Shown: piece by piece, positions 28,280 through 35,538 of the stretch
Numbering within the stretch: position 1 is the stretch's first letter
Layout of the letters: each line of letters opens with the position of its first letter
Origin: Paracoccus denitrificans
GTDB lineage: Bacteria; Pseudomonadota; Alphaproteobacteria; Rhodobacterales; Rhodobacteraceae
NCBI GenBank assembly: GCA_005768755.1
Contig: VAFL01000008.1
Span: forward strand, 144,484 to 208,483
Direction of reading: 5' to 3'
DNA length: 64,000 nt
Made by a program: the position numbers and the translations under genes
The notes under the pieces: generated by a model
Seen by the model: only the letters and a program-made list of their open reading frames with translations
What the model was told of the DNA's origin: nothing
Databases searched by the model: none

Positions 28280-29533
28280 TCACACTTTTCGTAGGGCGAT
28301 AACCGCGTTCAGGCCCCCGAAGGCAAAGGCATTCGACAGCACGGCGTCGACCTTCGCCGTGCGCGCCTCGTTCGGGACGACATCAAGCGCACATTCCGGG
28401 TCGGGCTCTTCATAGCCGATCGTAGGTGCGATGATCCCGTCACGCAGCGCCATGATACAGGCCAGCAGTTCCACCGCGCCAGTGCCACCGATGATATGGC
28501 CATGCATGGACTTCGTTGACGAAATCATCAGCCGATCCGCATGATGACCGAAGGCATGGGCGACGGCTGCGCATTCCGTCTTGTCATTCGCAGCCGTGCC
28601 GGTGCCATGGGCGTTGATATAGCCGATATCTTCAGGGTTCAGCCTGGCATCATGCATGGCCCCCGTAATCGCGCGCTCGGCCCCTTGGGCCGAAGGCATC
28701 ACGATGTCCTGCGCGTCAGACGACATCGCAAAACCCACTACTTCGGCAAGAATATCGGCCCCACGCTGGCGGGCGTGTTCATATTCCTCGAACACGAAAA
28801 CCCCTGCGCCTTCGCCCTGCACCATCCCGTTGCGATTGCCGCTGAACGGACGGCACGCGTCCTTCGACATGACGCGAAGCCCTTCCCATGCCTTCACGCC
28901 GCCGAAGCACAGCATGGCTTCCGCCCCGCCAGTCAACATGACCGTCGCCCCGCCAGAGCGGACCATCTGGAAAGCTTGACCCATCGCATGATTGGAACTC
29001 GCGCAGGCCGTGGCGACCGTGAAGGATGGGCCACGCAAGCCATATTCCATGCTGACATGGCTGGCGGCCGCGTTGTTCATCAACTTCGGCACCACGAAGG
29101 GGTGAACGCGGTTTTTCCCTTCTTCGTAGACCGTGCGGTAGTTTTCGTCCCAGGTGTTCATGCCACCTGCCGCCGTCCCCAACACAACGCCAGCCGAAAA
29201 GCCAAGATCGCCCTGAAAATCAAGACCCGACTGTGTCACCGCCTCTTTCGCGGCCAGCAGCGTGAACTGAGTGAATTTGTCATACAGCAGGATCTGCTGG
29301 CGGTTGAACCAGGTTTCCGGTTGCCAATCATGGACCTGCGCGCCGATCTGGATCGTCAGACGGTCGACATCGCGAAAATCCAGCTGAGTGATGCCGCAAT
29401 GGCCTTCGCGAAACGCCTCAAGCGTGGAAGCCACATCCAGCCCAAGCGCATTCACCGTGCCCATGCCAGTGATCACGACCCGGCGCGGTGTGGCGGTCTG
29501 TCGCGCCGGTTGCTTTGTCTTTTCTGCGCTCAT
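28280..29533 (-). CDS. Beta-ketoacyl-ACP synthase (FabF-like) next to lpxD
   Basis: A 417-residue KAS I/II-type condensing enzyme. Catalytic Cys177 (TACASSNHAMG) and the two histidines in NAHGTGTAANDKTE and STKSMHGHIIGGTGAVE are present, so it should be active. It overlaps the preceding ACP gene by ATGA, and the ACP is 32 bp from lpxD. This dedicated block suggests it elongates a particular acyl chain, plausibly for lipid A, rather than bulk fatty acids. This is inference; the housekeeping fabF is expected elsewhere. Confidence 0.88.
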   Translation of the reverse strand: MSAEKTKQPARQTATPRRVVITGMGTVNALGLDVASTLEAFREGHCGITQLDFRDVDRLTIQIGAQVHDWQPETWFNRQQILLYDKFTQFTLLAAKEAVTQSGLDFQGDLGFSAGVVLGTAAGGMNTWDENYRTVYEEGKNRVHPFVVPKLMNNAAASHVSMEYGLRGPSFTVATACASSNHAMGQAFQMVRSGGATVMLTGGAEAMLCFGGVKAWEGLRVMSKDACRPFSGNRNGMVQGEGAGVFVFEEYEHARQRGADILAEVVGFAMSSDAQDIVMPSAQGAERAITGAMHDARLNPEDIGYINAHGTGTAANDKTECAAVAHAFGHHADRLMISSTKSMHGHIIGGTGAVELLACIMALRDGIIAPTIGYEEPDPECALDVVPNEARTAKVDAVLSNAFAFGGLNAVIALRKV

Positions 29534-29790
29534 CCCTTCGCGGCCACCAGCTTTTCCACGGCAGCGATGATGCTGCCCATGCTGGAAATGTCGAATTCGG
29601 ATTTCTCGGGTTCGTTGGCGTTGAACGGGATGGAGATATCGAATTCCTCTTCCAGCGCGAAGATGGATTCGACCAGGCCAAGACTATCGATCCCCAGATC
29701 GGCTGGGGTCGCATCGTCCGTCACCTGACCAACGTCAAGCATCGCCTGTTCAGCGATGATTTCACGAATTCGTTGCTGCGTGTCGCTCAT
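29530..29790 (-). CDS. Acyl carrier protein (specialised, lpxD-linked)
   Basis: An 86-residue acyl carrier protein. The phosphopantetheine serine lies in DLGIDSLGLVESIFALEEEF, near residue 36. It departs from the housekeeping AcpP motif (DSLD) in having DSLG. The extended C-terminal part (NEPEKSEFDISSMGSIIAAVEKL) resembles dedicated ACPs such as AcpXL. A GGAGG site precedes the ATG. It lies between lpxD and a ketoacyl synthase in one operon. Confidence 0.9.
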   Translation of the reverse strand: MSDTQQRIREIIAEQAMLDVGQVTDDATPADLGIDSLGLVESIFALEEEFDISIPFNANEPEKSEFDISSMGSIIAAVEKLVAAKG

Positions 29791-29822
29791 CTGGTCCTCC
29801 GATTGGCGATCGTTCCTCGGTT

Positions 29823-30908
29823 TCAGGACTTGTCCAACAAATCCGTAACGGTTTTCTGAAGCTTGGCGACCGTGGCCGCCAACCGGGGCAAACGGCGTGT
29901 GGCGCGATCCATCTCCATCCGGGTTGTCATTTCAACGGCCGGGTTGCCCAGCACGATCCGACCCGCCGGTACGCGGCTGAAGATCTTGGTCGCCCCTCCC
30001 GCGATCACGTCGTCGCCTATAACCGTGTTGTCGGAAACACCGCATTGCCCGGCCAGAACCACGCGGTCACCGATCACCGACGATCCCGCGATGCCCACCT
30101 GCCCGCAGATCAGTGCATCATCGCCGATCACGACGTTGTGGCCGATATGGACAAGGTTATCCACCTTGGTGCCGTTACCGATCCGCGTCGCCCGAACGGT
30201 GCCGCGATCAATCATTGCACCGGCACCGATTTCAACGTCATCGCCAATCTCGACCCCGCCAAGCGAATGGATACGTTCCCATTTCTGTTGCTTTATTTCG
30301 TCGCGTTTTCCAAGAGTTTTACGCATTTCCTCGACGCCGGACTCCTCTGGTGTGACGAAGGAAAACCCGTCAGAGCCGATGACCGCGCCGGGTTGAATGA
30401 CGATCCGGTCGCCAATCGTGACGCCATGCTGCACATGTGCGCCACTCAGGATCAGCGCGTCTGCCCCGATGCGCGAGCCGCGCGCAATCGAGACATGGCT
30501 GGCGATGCGCGCGCGCGGCCCGATCCGCACCCCGGCACCGATCACGACAAACGGCCCGATCGCCGCATCTTCACCGATTTCAGCTGTAGGATCGATAACC
30601 GTTGACGGATGTATTCCCGCCGCGATGTCAGGGCCGGGATCGAAGCGGCGCGTCAATCCCGACATCACAAGACGGGGACGCGACGCAAAGATGGCTGCAG
30701 CCAGTCCGTAGGCTTCGGGGTCCATCCCCTCTGCCAGTATCGCGGCAGAGCCGGGCTTCAGCGCCGAGGCGTATTTCGGTGACATCGCAAGCGCGATCTG
30801 GTCAGCGCCGCATTCCGCCGGTTCAGCCGCGCCAGTCACCGTAAGCGACAGGTCACCCCAGGCGCGGGCATCCAGTGCGGCAGCAAGATCCTTGATCGTA
30901 ACCTGCAT
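29823..30908 (-). CDS. lpxD: UDP-3-O-(3-hydroxyacyl)glucosamine N-acyltransferase LpxD
   Basis: A 361-residue trimeric left-handed beta-helix acyltransferase, third step of lipid A synthesis. An N-terminal uridine-binding domain is followed by many hexapeptide repeats (IHPSTVIDPTAEIGEDAAIGPFVVIG). The catalytic histidine region VDNLVHIGHNVVIGDD lies near 245, and a C-terminal helix (LPRLAATVAKLQKTVTDLL) closes the chain. The AAGGAG ribosome site is strong. It is set apart by about 10 kb from fabZ-lpxA-lpxI-lpxB and leads an operon with an ACP and a ketoacyl synthase. Confidence 0.95.
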   Translation of the reverse strand: MQVTIKDLAAALDARAWGDLSLTVTGAAEPAECGADQIALAMSPKYASALKPGSAAILAEGMDPEAYGLAAAIFASRPRLVMSGLTRRFDPGPDIAAGIHPSTVIDPTAEIGEDAAIGPFVVIGAGVRIGPRARIASHVSIARGSRIGADALILSGAHVQHGVTIGDRIVIQPGAVIGSDGFSFVTPEESGVEEMRKTLGKRDEIKQQKWERIHSLGGVEIGDDVEIGAGAMIDRGTVRATRIGNGTKVDNLVHIGHNVVIGDDALICGQVGIAGSSVIGDRVVLAGQCGVSDNTVIGDDVIAGGATKIFSRVPAGRIVLGNPAVEMTTRMEMDRATRRLPRLAATVAKLQKTVTDLLDKS

Positions 30909-30965
30909 CGGGGTCTCCTTTTGCGGAATGATCTAGCCATCCGCGCCCCGTTTTGCCAGACCCTG

Positions 30966-30987
30966 CCCGGCCCGCCGTCGGGCCGGG
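30966..30987 (-). terminator. Strong hairpin between the L,D-transpeptidase and lpxD genes
   Basis: A perfect 9-bp GC stem (30966-30974 with 30979-30987, loop CCGT) lies 15 bp past the transpeptidase stop. There is no T-run next to it, so termination is likely but not certain. Confidence 0.5.
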
Positions 30988-31001
30988 AACGTCACGGCAG
31001 A

Positions 31002-32597
31002 TCAGCTGCCGGCTTCGGCCGCCTTTTGCATCGCTTCCCAAACGCGGGCGTCGCGGCCATAGACATCGGCGTAATTGCGCAGCTGGCCGTCCGGTCCGGG
31101 GATGGTGGTGAAATAGACCAGATGGATCGGCAGCGGCTCCTCCAGCTTGATCCAGCGTTCTTCGCCCGTGCTCAGAACCCGCTCAAACAGTGCTTTGGGA
31201 TCGTCGCTGTTGCCACGCAGCAATTCGTACGCCAGGTCAAACGGCTTGCCGACCCGAACACAACCATGAGAGGCCGCCCGGTTCGTGTTGCTGAACAGCC
31301 CTTTCGATGGCGTGTCATGCAGATAGATGTTCCACGGATTCGGGAACATGAATTTCACAAGACCAAGCGCATTATCCTCGGACGGCTTCTGTCGCAGCGT
31401 ATAGGGGAAACTGCTGTCGCTGTATTTGTTGAAATCGATCTGGTCGCGCGGGATCACGCGGCCGTTGCGATCCACCACGTCAAGATGCGCCACCGCGTAG
31501 CGATTGGCGCGCAACTTCGACAGATAGGATTGCGCCGCGATCGAGCGTGGGACGTTCCAGCGCGGGTTTGGCACGACGAATTCCATCGTCTCGCTGAATT
31601 CGGGGGTTTCCCAATCGGGATCGGATTTGCCCACGACGACGCGTGTTTCGAATGTCGTCTGACCGCCTTCGCGGATCTCGCCCATATAGCTGGGGATATT
31701 CACCCAGACCATGCGCGCGCCCAGGTCGTGACCATTCAGCCAGCGCATCCTTTCCATCGCGATCATCAGGCGGCGCGTCTGCGATCCCGTCCCCGTGCCA
31801 TTCAGTTGGGCAAGCGTTTTCGGCCCCGCAACACCGTCATCCGGCAATCCGGCCGCTTGCTGATATGACGCAACGAGATCGGCCAGGCCCTCGTCAAAAA
31901 GCTGCGCGTCCTGGGCAGGTGTTGCAGCTTCAAACCCGATAGAGGCCAGGCGCAGCCGCAAGTTGGCCACCTCCGGGCCCTTCGCGCCGACCTTGTAAAC
32001 CCCAGATGCAACCTCGGGCGTGCCCGGTGGCGCGACCATGGAGGCTTGCTTGGACAGCATGTCCTTCATCAGCAGATATTCAGGATTTTGCGGCGGCAAA
32101 GCGGCAAGTGCCACTGCCGGATCGCTTGCGGTCATACCTTCAAGAAGCGCGGCCATGTCGACCGGGATCACTTCGCGCTTGTTCATGGAGTCAGTATCGG
32201 ACGGATCGACCAACCCGTTCGAAACGTCATTCGCCCACCGCGATAGCGCGCGTGCATAAAGGATTTCTGTTGCCACATCGCTGGCGGAAGTATCGCGCGA
32301 GAGGCCGGCGGTATTGTAACGCTGCGGCGGCAGGCCGTGCTGCGGCGCGGTGGCCACTGCGTCCAGAAGAGCCGCACGGCGCGGCGCCGCTTCGTCGCCA
32401 AGAAAGACCGGCTGCAGCGCATGCGCACCATAGAACGCGGCAAGCCCCGGATCACTGGCCACCGTTTCGGCCAGCTGCATCTCAAAATCGTTAAAATCCA
32501 GCTTCGGCGCCGGAAAGGCCGCCACAGCTACGGGGAGTGCTGCCAGCGCGGCGCCCATCAGGGCGGCACGGCGCAGCCGATTCGCAAACTCGTTCAC
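31002..32597 (-). CDS. L,D-transpeptidase family protein (YcbB/LdtD-like, murein cross-linking)
   Basis: A 531-residue periplasmic enzyme. The signal peptide is residues 1-27 (LMGAALAALPVAVAAF). A peptidoglycan-binding-1 domain near 265-300 (LADLVASYQQAAGLPDDGVAGPKTLAQL) follows, then the YkuD catalytic domain with SNTNRAASHGCVRVGKPFDLA, nucleophile Cys446. The layout matches YcbB-type transpeptidases that make 3-3 cross-links in peptidoglycan. Start is GTG with AGAGG upstream. It is divergent from a DUF882 murein-related gene, which suggests a shared cell-wall role. Confidence 0.92.
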   Translation of the reverse strand: MNEFANRLRRAALMGAALAALPVAVAAFPAPKLDFNDFEMQLAETVASDPGLAAFYGAHALQPVFLGDEAAPRRAALLDAVATAPQHGLPPQRYNTAGLSRDTSASDVATEILYARALSRWANDVSNGLVDPSDTDSMNKREVIPVDMAALLEGMTASDPAVALAALPPQNPEYLLMKDMLSKQASMVAPPGTPEVASGVYKVGAKGPEVANLRLRLASIGFEAATPAQDAQLFDEGLADLVASYQQAAGLPDDGVAGPKTLAQLNGTGTGSQTRRLMIAMERMRWLNGHDLGARMVWVNIPSYMGEIREGGQTTFETRVVVGKSDPDWETPEFSETMEFVVPNPRWNVPRSIAAQSYLSKLRANRYAVAHLDVVDRNGRVIPRDQIDFNKYSDSSFPYTLRQKPSEDNALGLVKFMFPNPWNIYLHDTPSKGLFSNTNRAASHGCVRVGKPFDLAYELLRGNSDDPKALFERVLSTGEERWIKLEEPLPIHLVYFTTIPGPDGQLRNYADVYGRDARVWEAMQKAAEAGS

Positions 32598-32703
32598 CTT
32601 TTGACCTCTGCTCGGGCTTTTCTTTTACTTTGCCATCGCAGAAACTTGCCGTCCAGAAAAGCCGCGACACAAAGCCTCTTGACGTGAAATCCATGGTGCC
32701 AGC

Positions 32704-32719
32704 GTGTTCTGCGGAACAC
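32704..32719. promoter_or_regulatory. Inverted repeat in the L,D-transpeptidase / DUF882 divergent promoter
   Basis: GTGTTC-TGCG-GAACAC is a perfect palindrome with 6-bp arms in the 287-bp gap between the divergent cell-wall genes. A second one, GTTCCT-N9-AGGAAC (32815-32835), is closer to the DUF882 gene. They may be operators. No known consensus fits well. Confidence 0.35.
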
Positions 32720-32884
32720 AGATCGGCGGATTTTTGCCTAAATTGGCGCGTTTTCGCCCAGTGGGGAACGAAATGGTTTCAGGATGCAAGGCGATGGTGA
32801 CATATTCTTAATCAGTTCCTGGATAAACAAGGAACAGGCCACCCCCGCGTGGTGAGTAAAGAAAAGCAGGACAGGCGATCTGAA

Positions 32885-33442
32885 ATGACAATCGATATCA
32901 CCCGCCGCGGCATCATGGGTATCTTTGCCGCAACGACCATTGCTGCGGCCCCCGTTGCCGCCAATGCATTTGGAATCATGCGCCGGGCCGGCGATTACCG
33001 ACGCATCAGCATGTATTCGCCGCGCACCGGCGAAAGCATTGACACCGTCTACTGGATCGACGGCAAATATATCCGCGACGCCCTGAATGAGATCAATTAT
33101 TTCATGCGCGACTGGCGCTCGGGTGACGCGATCGGCATTGATCCGCGCAATATCGACATCGCAACCGCGTCCCACCGCCTGTTGCAGACCAACGAACCCT
33201 ATATGATGCTGTCGGGCTATCGCTCGCCCAAGACCAACGCAATGCTGCGTTCGCGCTCGGAAGGTGTGGCAAAGAACTCGCTTCACATGAGCGGGAAGGC
33301 AGCGGATCTGCGTCTGAAGTCACGTTCGGTCAACCAGATGTACAAGGCTGCGATGGCATGCCGCGCCGGCGGTGTGGGCAAATATTCGCGGTCGAATTTT
33401 GTGCATATGGACTGCGGTCCGGTCCGGACCTGGGGCTCCTGA
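32885..33442 (+). CDS. Tat-exported DUF882 (YcbK-like, M15 peptidase fold) protein
   Basis: A 185-residue DUF882 protein, related to M15 DD-carboxypeptidases. A twin-arginine signal is visible at the N-terminus (DITRRGIMGIFAATTIAAAPVAANA), so it is exported folded. The metal-site stretches are SGYRSPKTNAML near 115, KNSLHMSGKAADLR near 135 (His, Asp) and NFVHMDCGPVRTW near the end (His). Zn-dependent murein hydrolysis is inferred from the fold. The ATG at 32885 was chosen because it gives the clean Tat start; a GTG lies 36 nt upstream. It is divergent from the L,D-transpeptidase gene and ends in a clear terminator. Confidence 0.87.
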   Translation: MTIDITRRGIMGIFAATTIAAAPVAANAFGIMRRAGDYRRISMYSPRTGESIDTVYWIDGKYIRDALNEINYFMRDWRSGDAIGIDPRNIDIATASHRLLQTNEPYMMLSGYRSPKTNAMLRSRSEGVAKNSLHMSGKAADLRLKSRSVNQMYKAAMACRAGGVGKYSRSNFVHMDCGPVRTWGS

Positions 33443-33472
33443 CCTAATCGTAACGCAAGATCCTGAACAAAT

Positions 33473-33496
33473 GGCCCGCCGATCCGGCGGGCCTTT
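33473..33496 (+). terminator. Terminator after the DUF882 gene
   Basis: A 9-bp stem (33473-33481 with 33485-33493, loop ATC) followed by TTT, 31 bp past the stop. It may also serve the convergent DsbA-like gene. Confidence 0.75.
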
Positions 33497-33517
33497 GCGT
33501 TCGCGGGCGGCATGATG

Positions 33518-34153
33518 CTACGGCCTGGTTGCCGTGATTTCGTCAATCACCTGTTTCCAAAGATCAGCCGGCTGCGCGCCCGGGACAACCTGGCTGTCGG
33601 CAATGATGAAGGTGGGCACCGCGCGGATGCCACGCTCGCGGGCGTGGGCTTCGCGGGTCAGCACCTCCTGACGGTCCGCGTCCGTTGCCAGCAGGCGCAG
33701 GATCATCTGACGGTCCATCCCAGACGCGGCCCCAATCTCGGCAAGGACCTGGTGATCAGCGATATTCCTTCCCTCGCGCCAATATGCGCGCATCATGGCA
33801 GACATGACGCGGGTTTGCGCGCCCTCGATCCCGGCCCAGTGCAGCACCCTGAACGCGTCCAACGTCTGGGGCACGCGCTCGATCGCGGCCATATTGATCC
33901 ACAGGCCAAGCCTCTCGGCCGCGCGCAAGACCGGCGCGTTCGCGGCAAGAATTCCTGCCTCATCCTTGAAGCGCGCTTTCATGTAGGCAACATGTTCCAT
34001 CCCCGAGGCTGGCAGATCGGGGTTTAACCGAAACGGGTGCCACGTGATGTCGAACATATGTTCCGGCCGCGATTCCAGCGCCTGATCCAGTTCCGCCTTG
34101 GCGATAAGGCACCACGGGCAGGTCGGGTCCGCGAAAATATCAAGCGAGGTCAA
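33518..34153 (-). CDS. DsbA family oxidoreductase, FrnE-like
   Basis: A thioredoxin-fold protein of the FrnE/2-hydroxychromene-2-carboxylate isomerase-like DsbA group, about 211 residues with the chosen start. The redox motif is CPWC in DIFADPTCPWCLIAKAELDQAL near the N-terminus, followed by WHPFRLNPDLP. The C-terminal part has GIRAVPTFIIADSQVVPGAQP with the cis-proline. No signal peptide is seen. The start is unsure: no ATG fits, and TTG at 34153 (GGA about 8 nt upstream), TTG at 34165 and GTG at 34195 are options, with an open frame to 34258. It is convergent with the DUF882 gene. Confidence 0.82.
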   Translation of the reverse strand: MTSLDIFADPTCPWCLIAKAELDQALESRPEHMFDITWHPFRLNPDLPASGMEHVAYMKARFKDEAGILAANAPVLRAAERLGLWINMAAIERVPQTLDAFRVLHWAGIEGAQTRVMSAMMRAYWREGRNIADHQVLAEIGAASGMDRQMILRLLATDADRQEVLTREAHARERGIRAVPTFIIADSQVVPGAQPADLWKQVIDEITATRP

Positions 34154-34345
34154 TATGCTGTCCAATTCTGTTGCTGCAAACGGGCAAGCCCGCACGGGCC
34201 ACAAATAGGCGCGCAGCAAGGCTGACGCAATGCGCAGGCGATCCCCGCGCCGCCTCAAAGCCTATCGCCGCCTCGTTGACAGGTGCCCGGCCCCGGCATA
34301 ACCCTTCCCCCGGTTGCGCAGCCGATATCGGACAGCGAGGGATGA

Positions 34346-35104
34346 GTGACAGTCACAGGCGTTCCCGTTTTCCTGGGCAAGCATGTTCGCGCCATTCATT
34401 TCGGCGAGACCGAGCGCATTTTCGTTGCGTTGGATTTCGGGCGCAGTGATCGCAACGGTTTTCCCGAACAAAGCCCGTCCCGATACCTTGCCAAGCGCGG
34501 AATTGGCACATTGTCGATCATGCTGTCGGAAAACAGCTGGTATCTTACACCCGAAAATGATGCCCTTCGCCACGCGCTGGATGCCCATTGCCGTGGGGCG
34601 AGGGATGTCCGGGCCATGGGGGTTTCGATGGGCGGCTTTGGCGCGGTGCTGCTGTCAAAAGCCCTGCATCTGAAAAAGGCGCTGCTGATCTCGCCCCAAT
34701 ATTCGATATTTCGTTCGCGCGCGCCATGGGATCGGCGCCGCAACAGGATCTCCGCAAAATTCAGCGAAGCGTGGGACGATCTGGATCAGGGCGTGAAGCC
34801 GGATCTGTCGGGTATGATGATCTATGATCCGCGCAGGCGACCGGACGTTCATCACATTCGCGCGCTTGGCCGGGTCTTGCCTGACATGAAGATCGCCGCC
34901 GTTCCATTCGGCGGACATCCGGCACATGTCAATCTTGTGGGGCGAAGCGGCTTCCGCCTTTTGATCGACCTGCTGCACAACGATGGCAGCATGACGACCT
35001 GGCTGAATGATTACCGGCGGAAAGAACGCGAAAACAACGCGGTCTATCTGCGGGGAATGACCGACTATCTGGACCTGCGGGAGCAGCGAAAGCTGCGGGA
35101 ATGA
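34346..35104 (+). CDS. Alpha/beta-hydrolase-like protein of unknown function
   Basis: A 252-residue protein. The nucleophile-elbow motif GVSMGGFGAVLLSKAL lies near 91-106, preceded by a strand (VRAMGVS). A late HPAHVN near 194 could supply the catalytic histidine. No signal peptide or membrane helix. I do not recognise a named family; proteins of this kind in Rhodobacterales are annotated only as hypothetical or as esterase-like. It starts at a GTG with GAGGG before it. An overlapping ATG 4 nt upstream is in another frame. Confidence 0.72.
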   Translation: MTVTGVPVFLGKHVRAIHFGETERIFVALDFGRSDRNGFPEQSPSRYLAKRGIGTLSIMLSENSWYLTPENDALRHALDAHCRGARDVRAMGVSMGGFGAVLLSKALHLKKALLISPQYSIFRSRAPWDRRRNRISAKFSEAWDDLDQGVKPDLSGMMIYDPRRRPDVHHIRALGRVLPDMKIAAVPFGGHPAHVNLVGRSGFRLLIDLLHNDGSMTTWLNDYRRKERENNAVYLRGMTDYLDLREQRKLRE

Positions 35105-35131
35105 CCGATGGCCTCTCCCGCAACGGGGGGA

Positions 35132-35338
35132 TCAGAGAAGCTTCAGATCCGAAGCGGATTCGCGGCCATCACGGCCTGCCTGCAGCTCAAAGCTGATTTT
35201 CTGATTGTCCTGAAGTCCGGTCAGACCGGCACGTTCGACAGCAGAAATGTGCACAAACACATCCTTGCCGCCCGAGTCAGGCGCGATGAACCCATATCCT
35301 TTGGTGGTGTTGAACCATTTAACGGTGCCCGTGGCCAT
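35132..35338 (-). CDS. cspA: Cold-shock protein, CspA family
   Basis: A 68-residue cold-shock OB-fold protein that binds single-stranded RNA and DNA. RNP1 is KGYGFIAP and RNP2 is VFVHIS, after the start MATGTVKWFN. AAGGAGAG precedes the ATG at 35338, and upstream extension of the frame is spurious. About 150 bp separate it from the thrS terminator, enough for the long 5' untranslated region typical of such genes. Many alphaproteobacteria have several paralogues, so cold induction is not assured. Confidence 0.94.
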   Translation of the reverse strand: MATGTVKWFNTTKGYGFIAPDSGGKDVFVHISAVERAGLTGLQDNQKISFELQAGRDGRESASDLKLL

Positions 35339-35487
35339 TCCGTTCTCTCCTTCGATTTTCCCGGCCGCGGGCTTGCGACCAGGCCGTGCAGCCCTTTCGA
35401 AATTCCGGCTGCCCCGTGAAGGGAGGCGGTAGAAAGTCATGCTCACATCTCAACACTTCAAGCAATATGGACAAAACGCAAGCAAGA

Positions 35488-35514
35488 AACTCCGCTGAAA
35501 GTTTCAGCGGAGTT
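35488..35514 (-). terminator. Terminator after thrS
   Basis: A perfect 12-bp stem (35488-35499 with 35503-35514, loop of 3) lies 24 bp past the thrS stop. The minus strand continues TTCTTGC, a weak T tract. Confidence 0.75.
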
Positions 35515-35538
35515 AACATTTCATGACATCGGCATATT

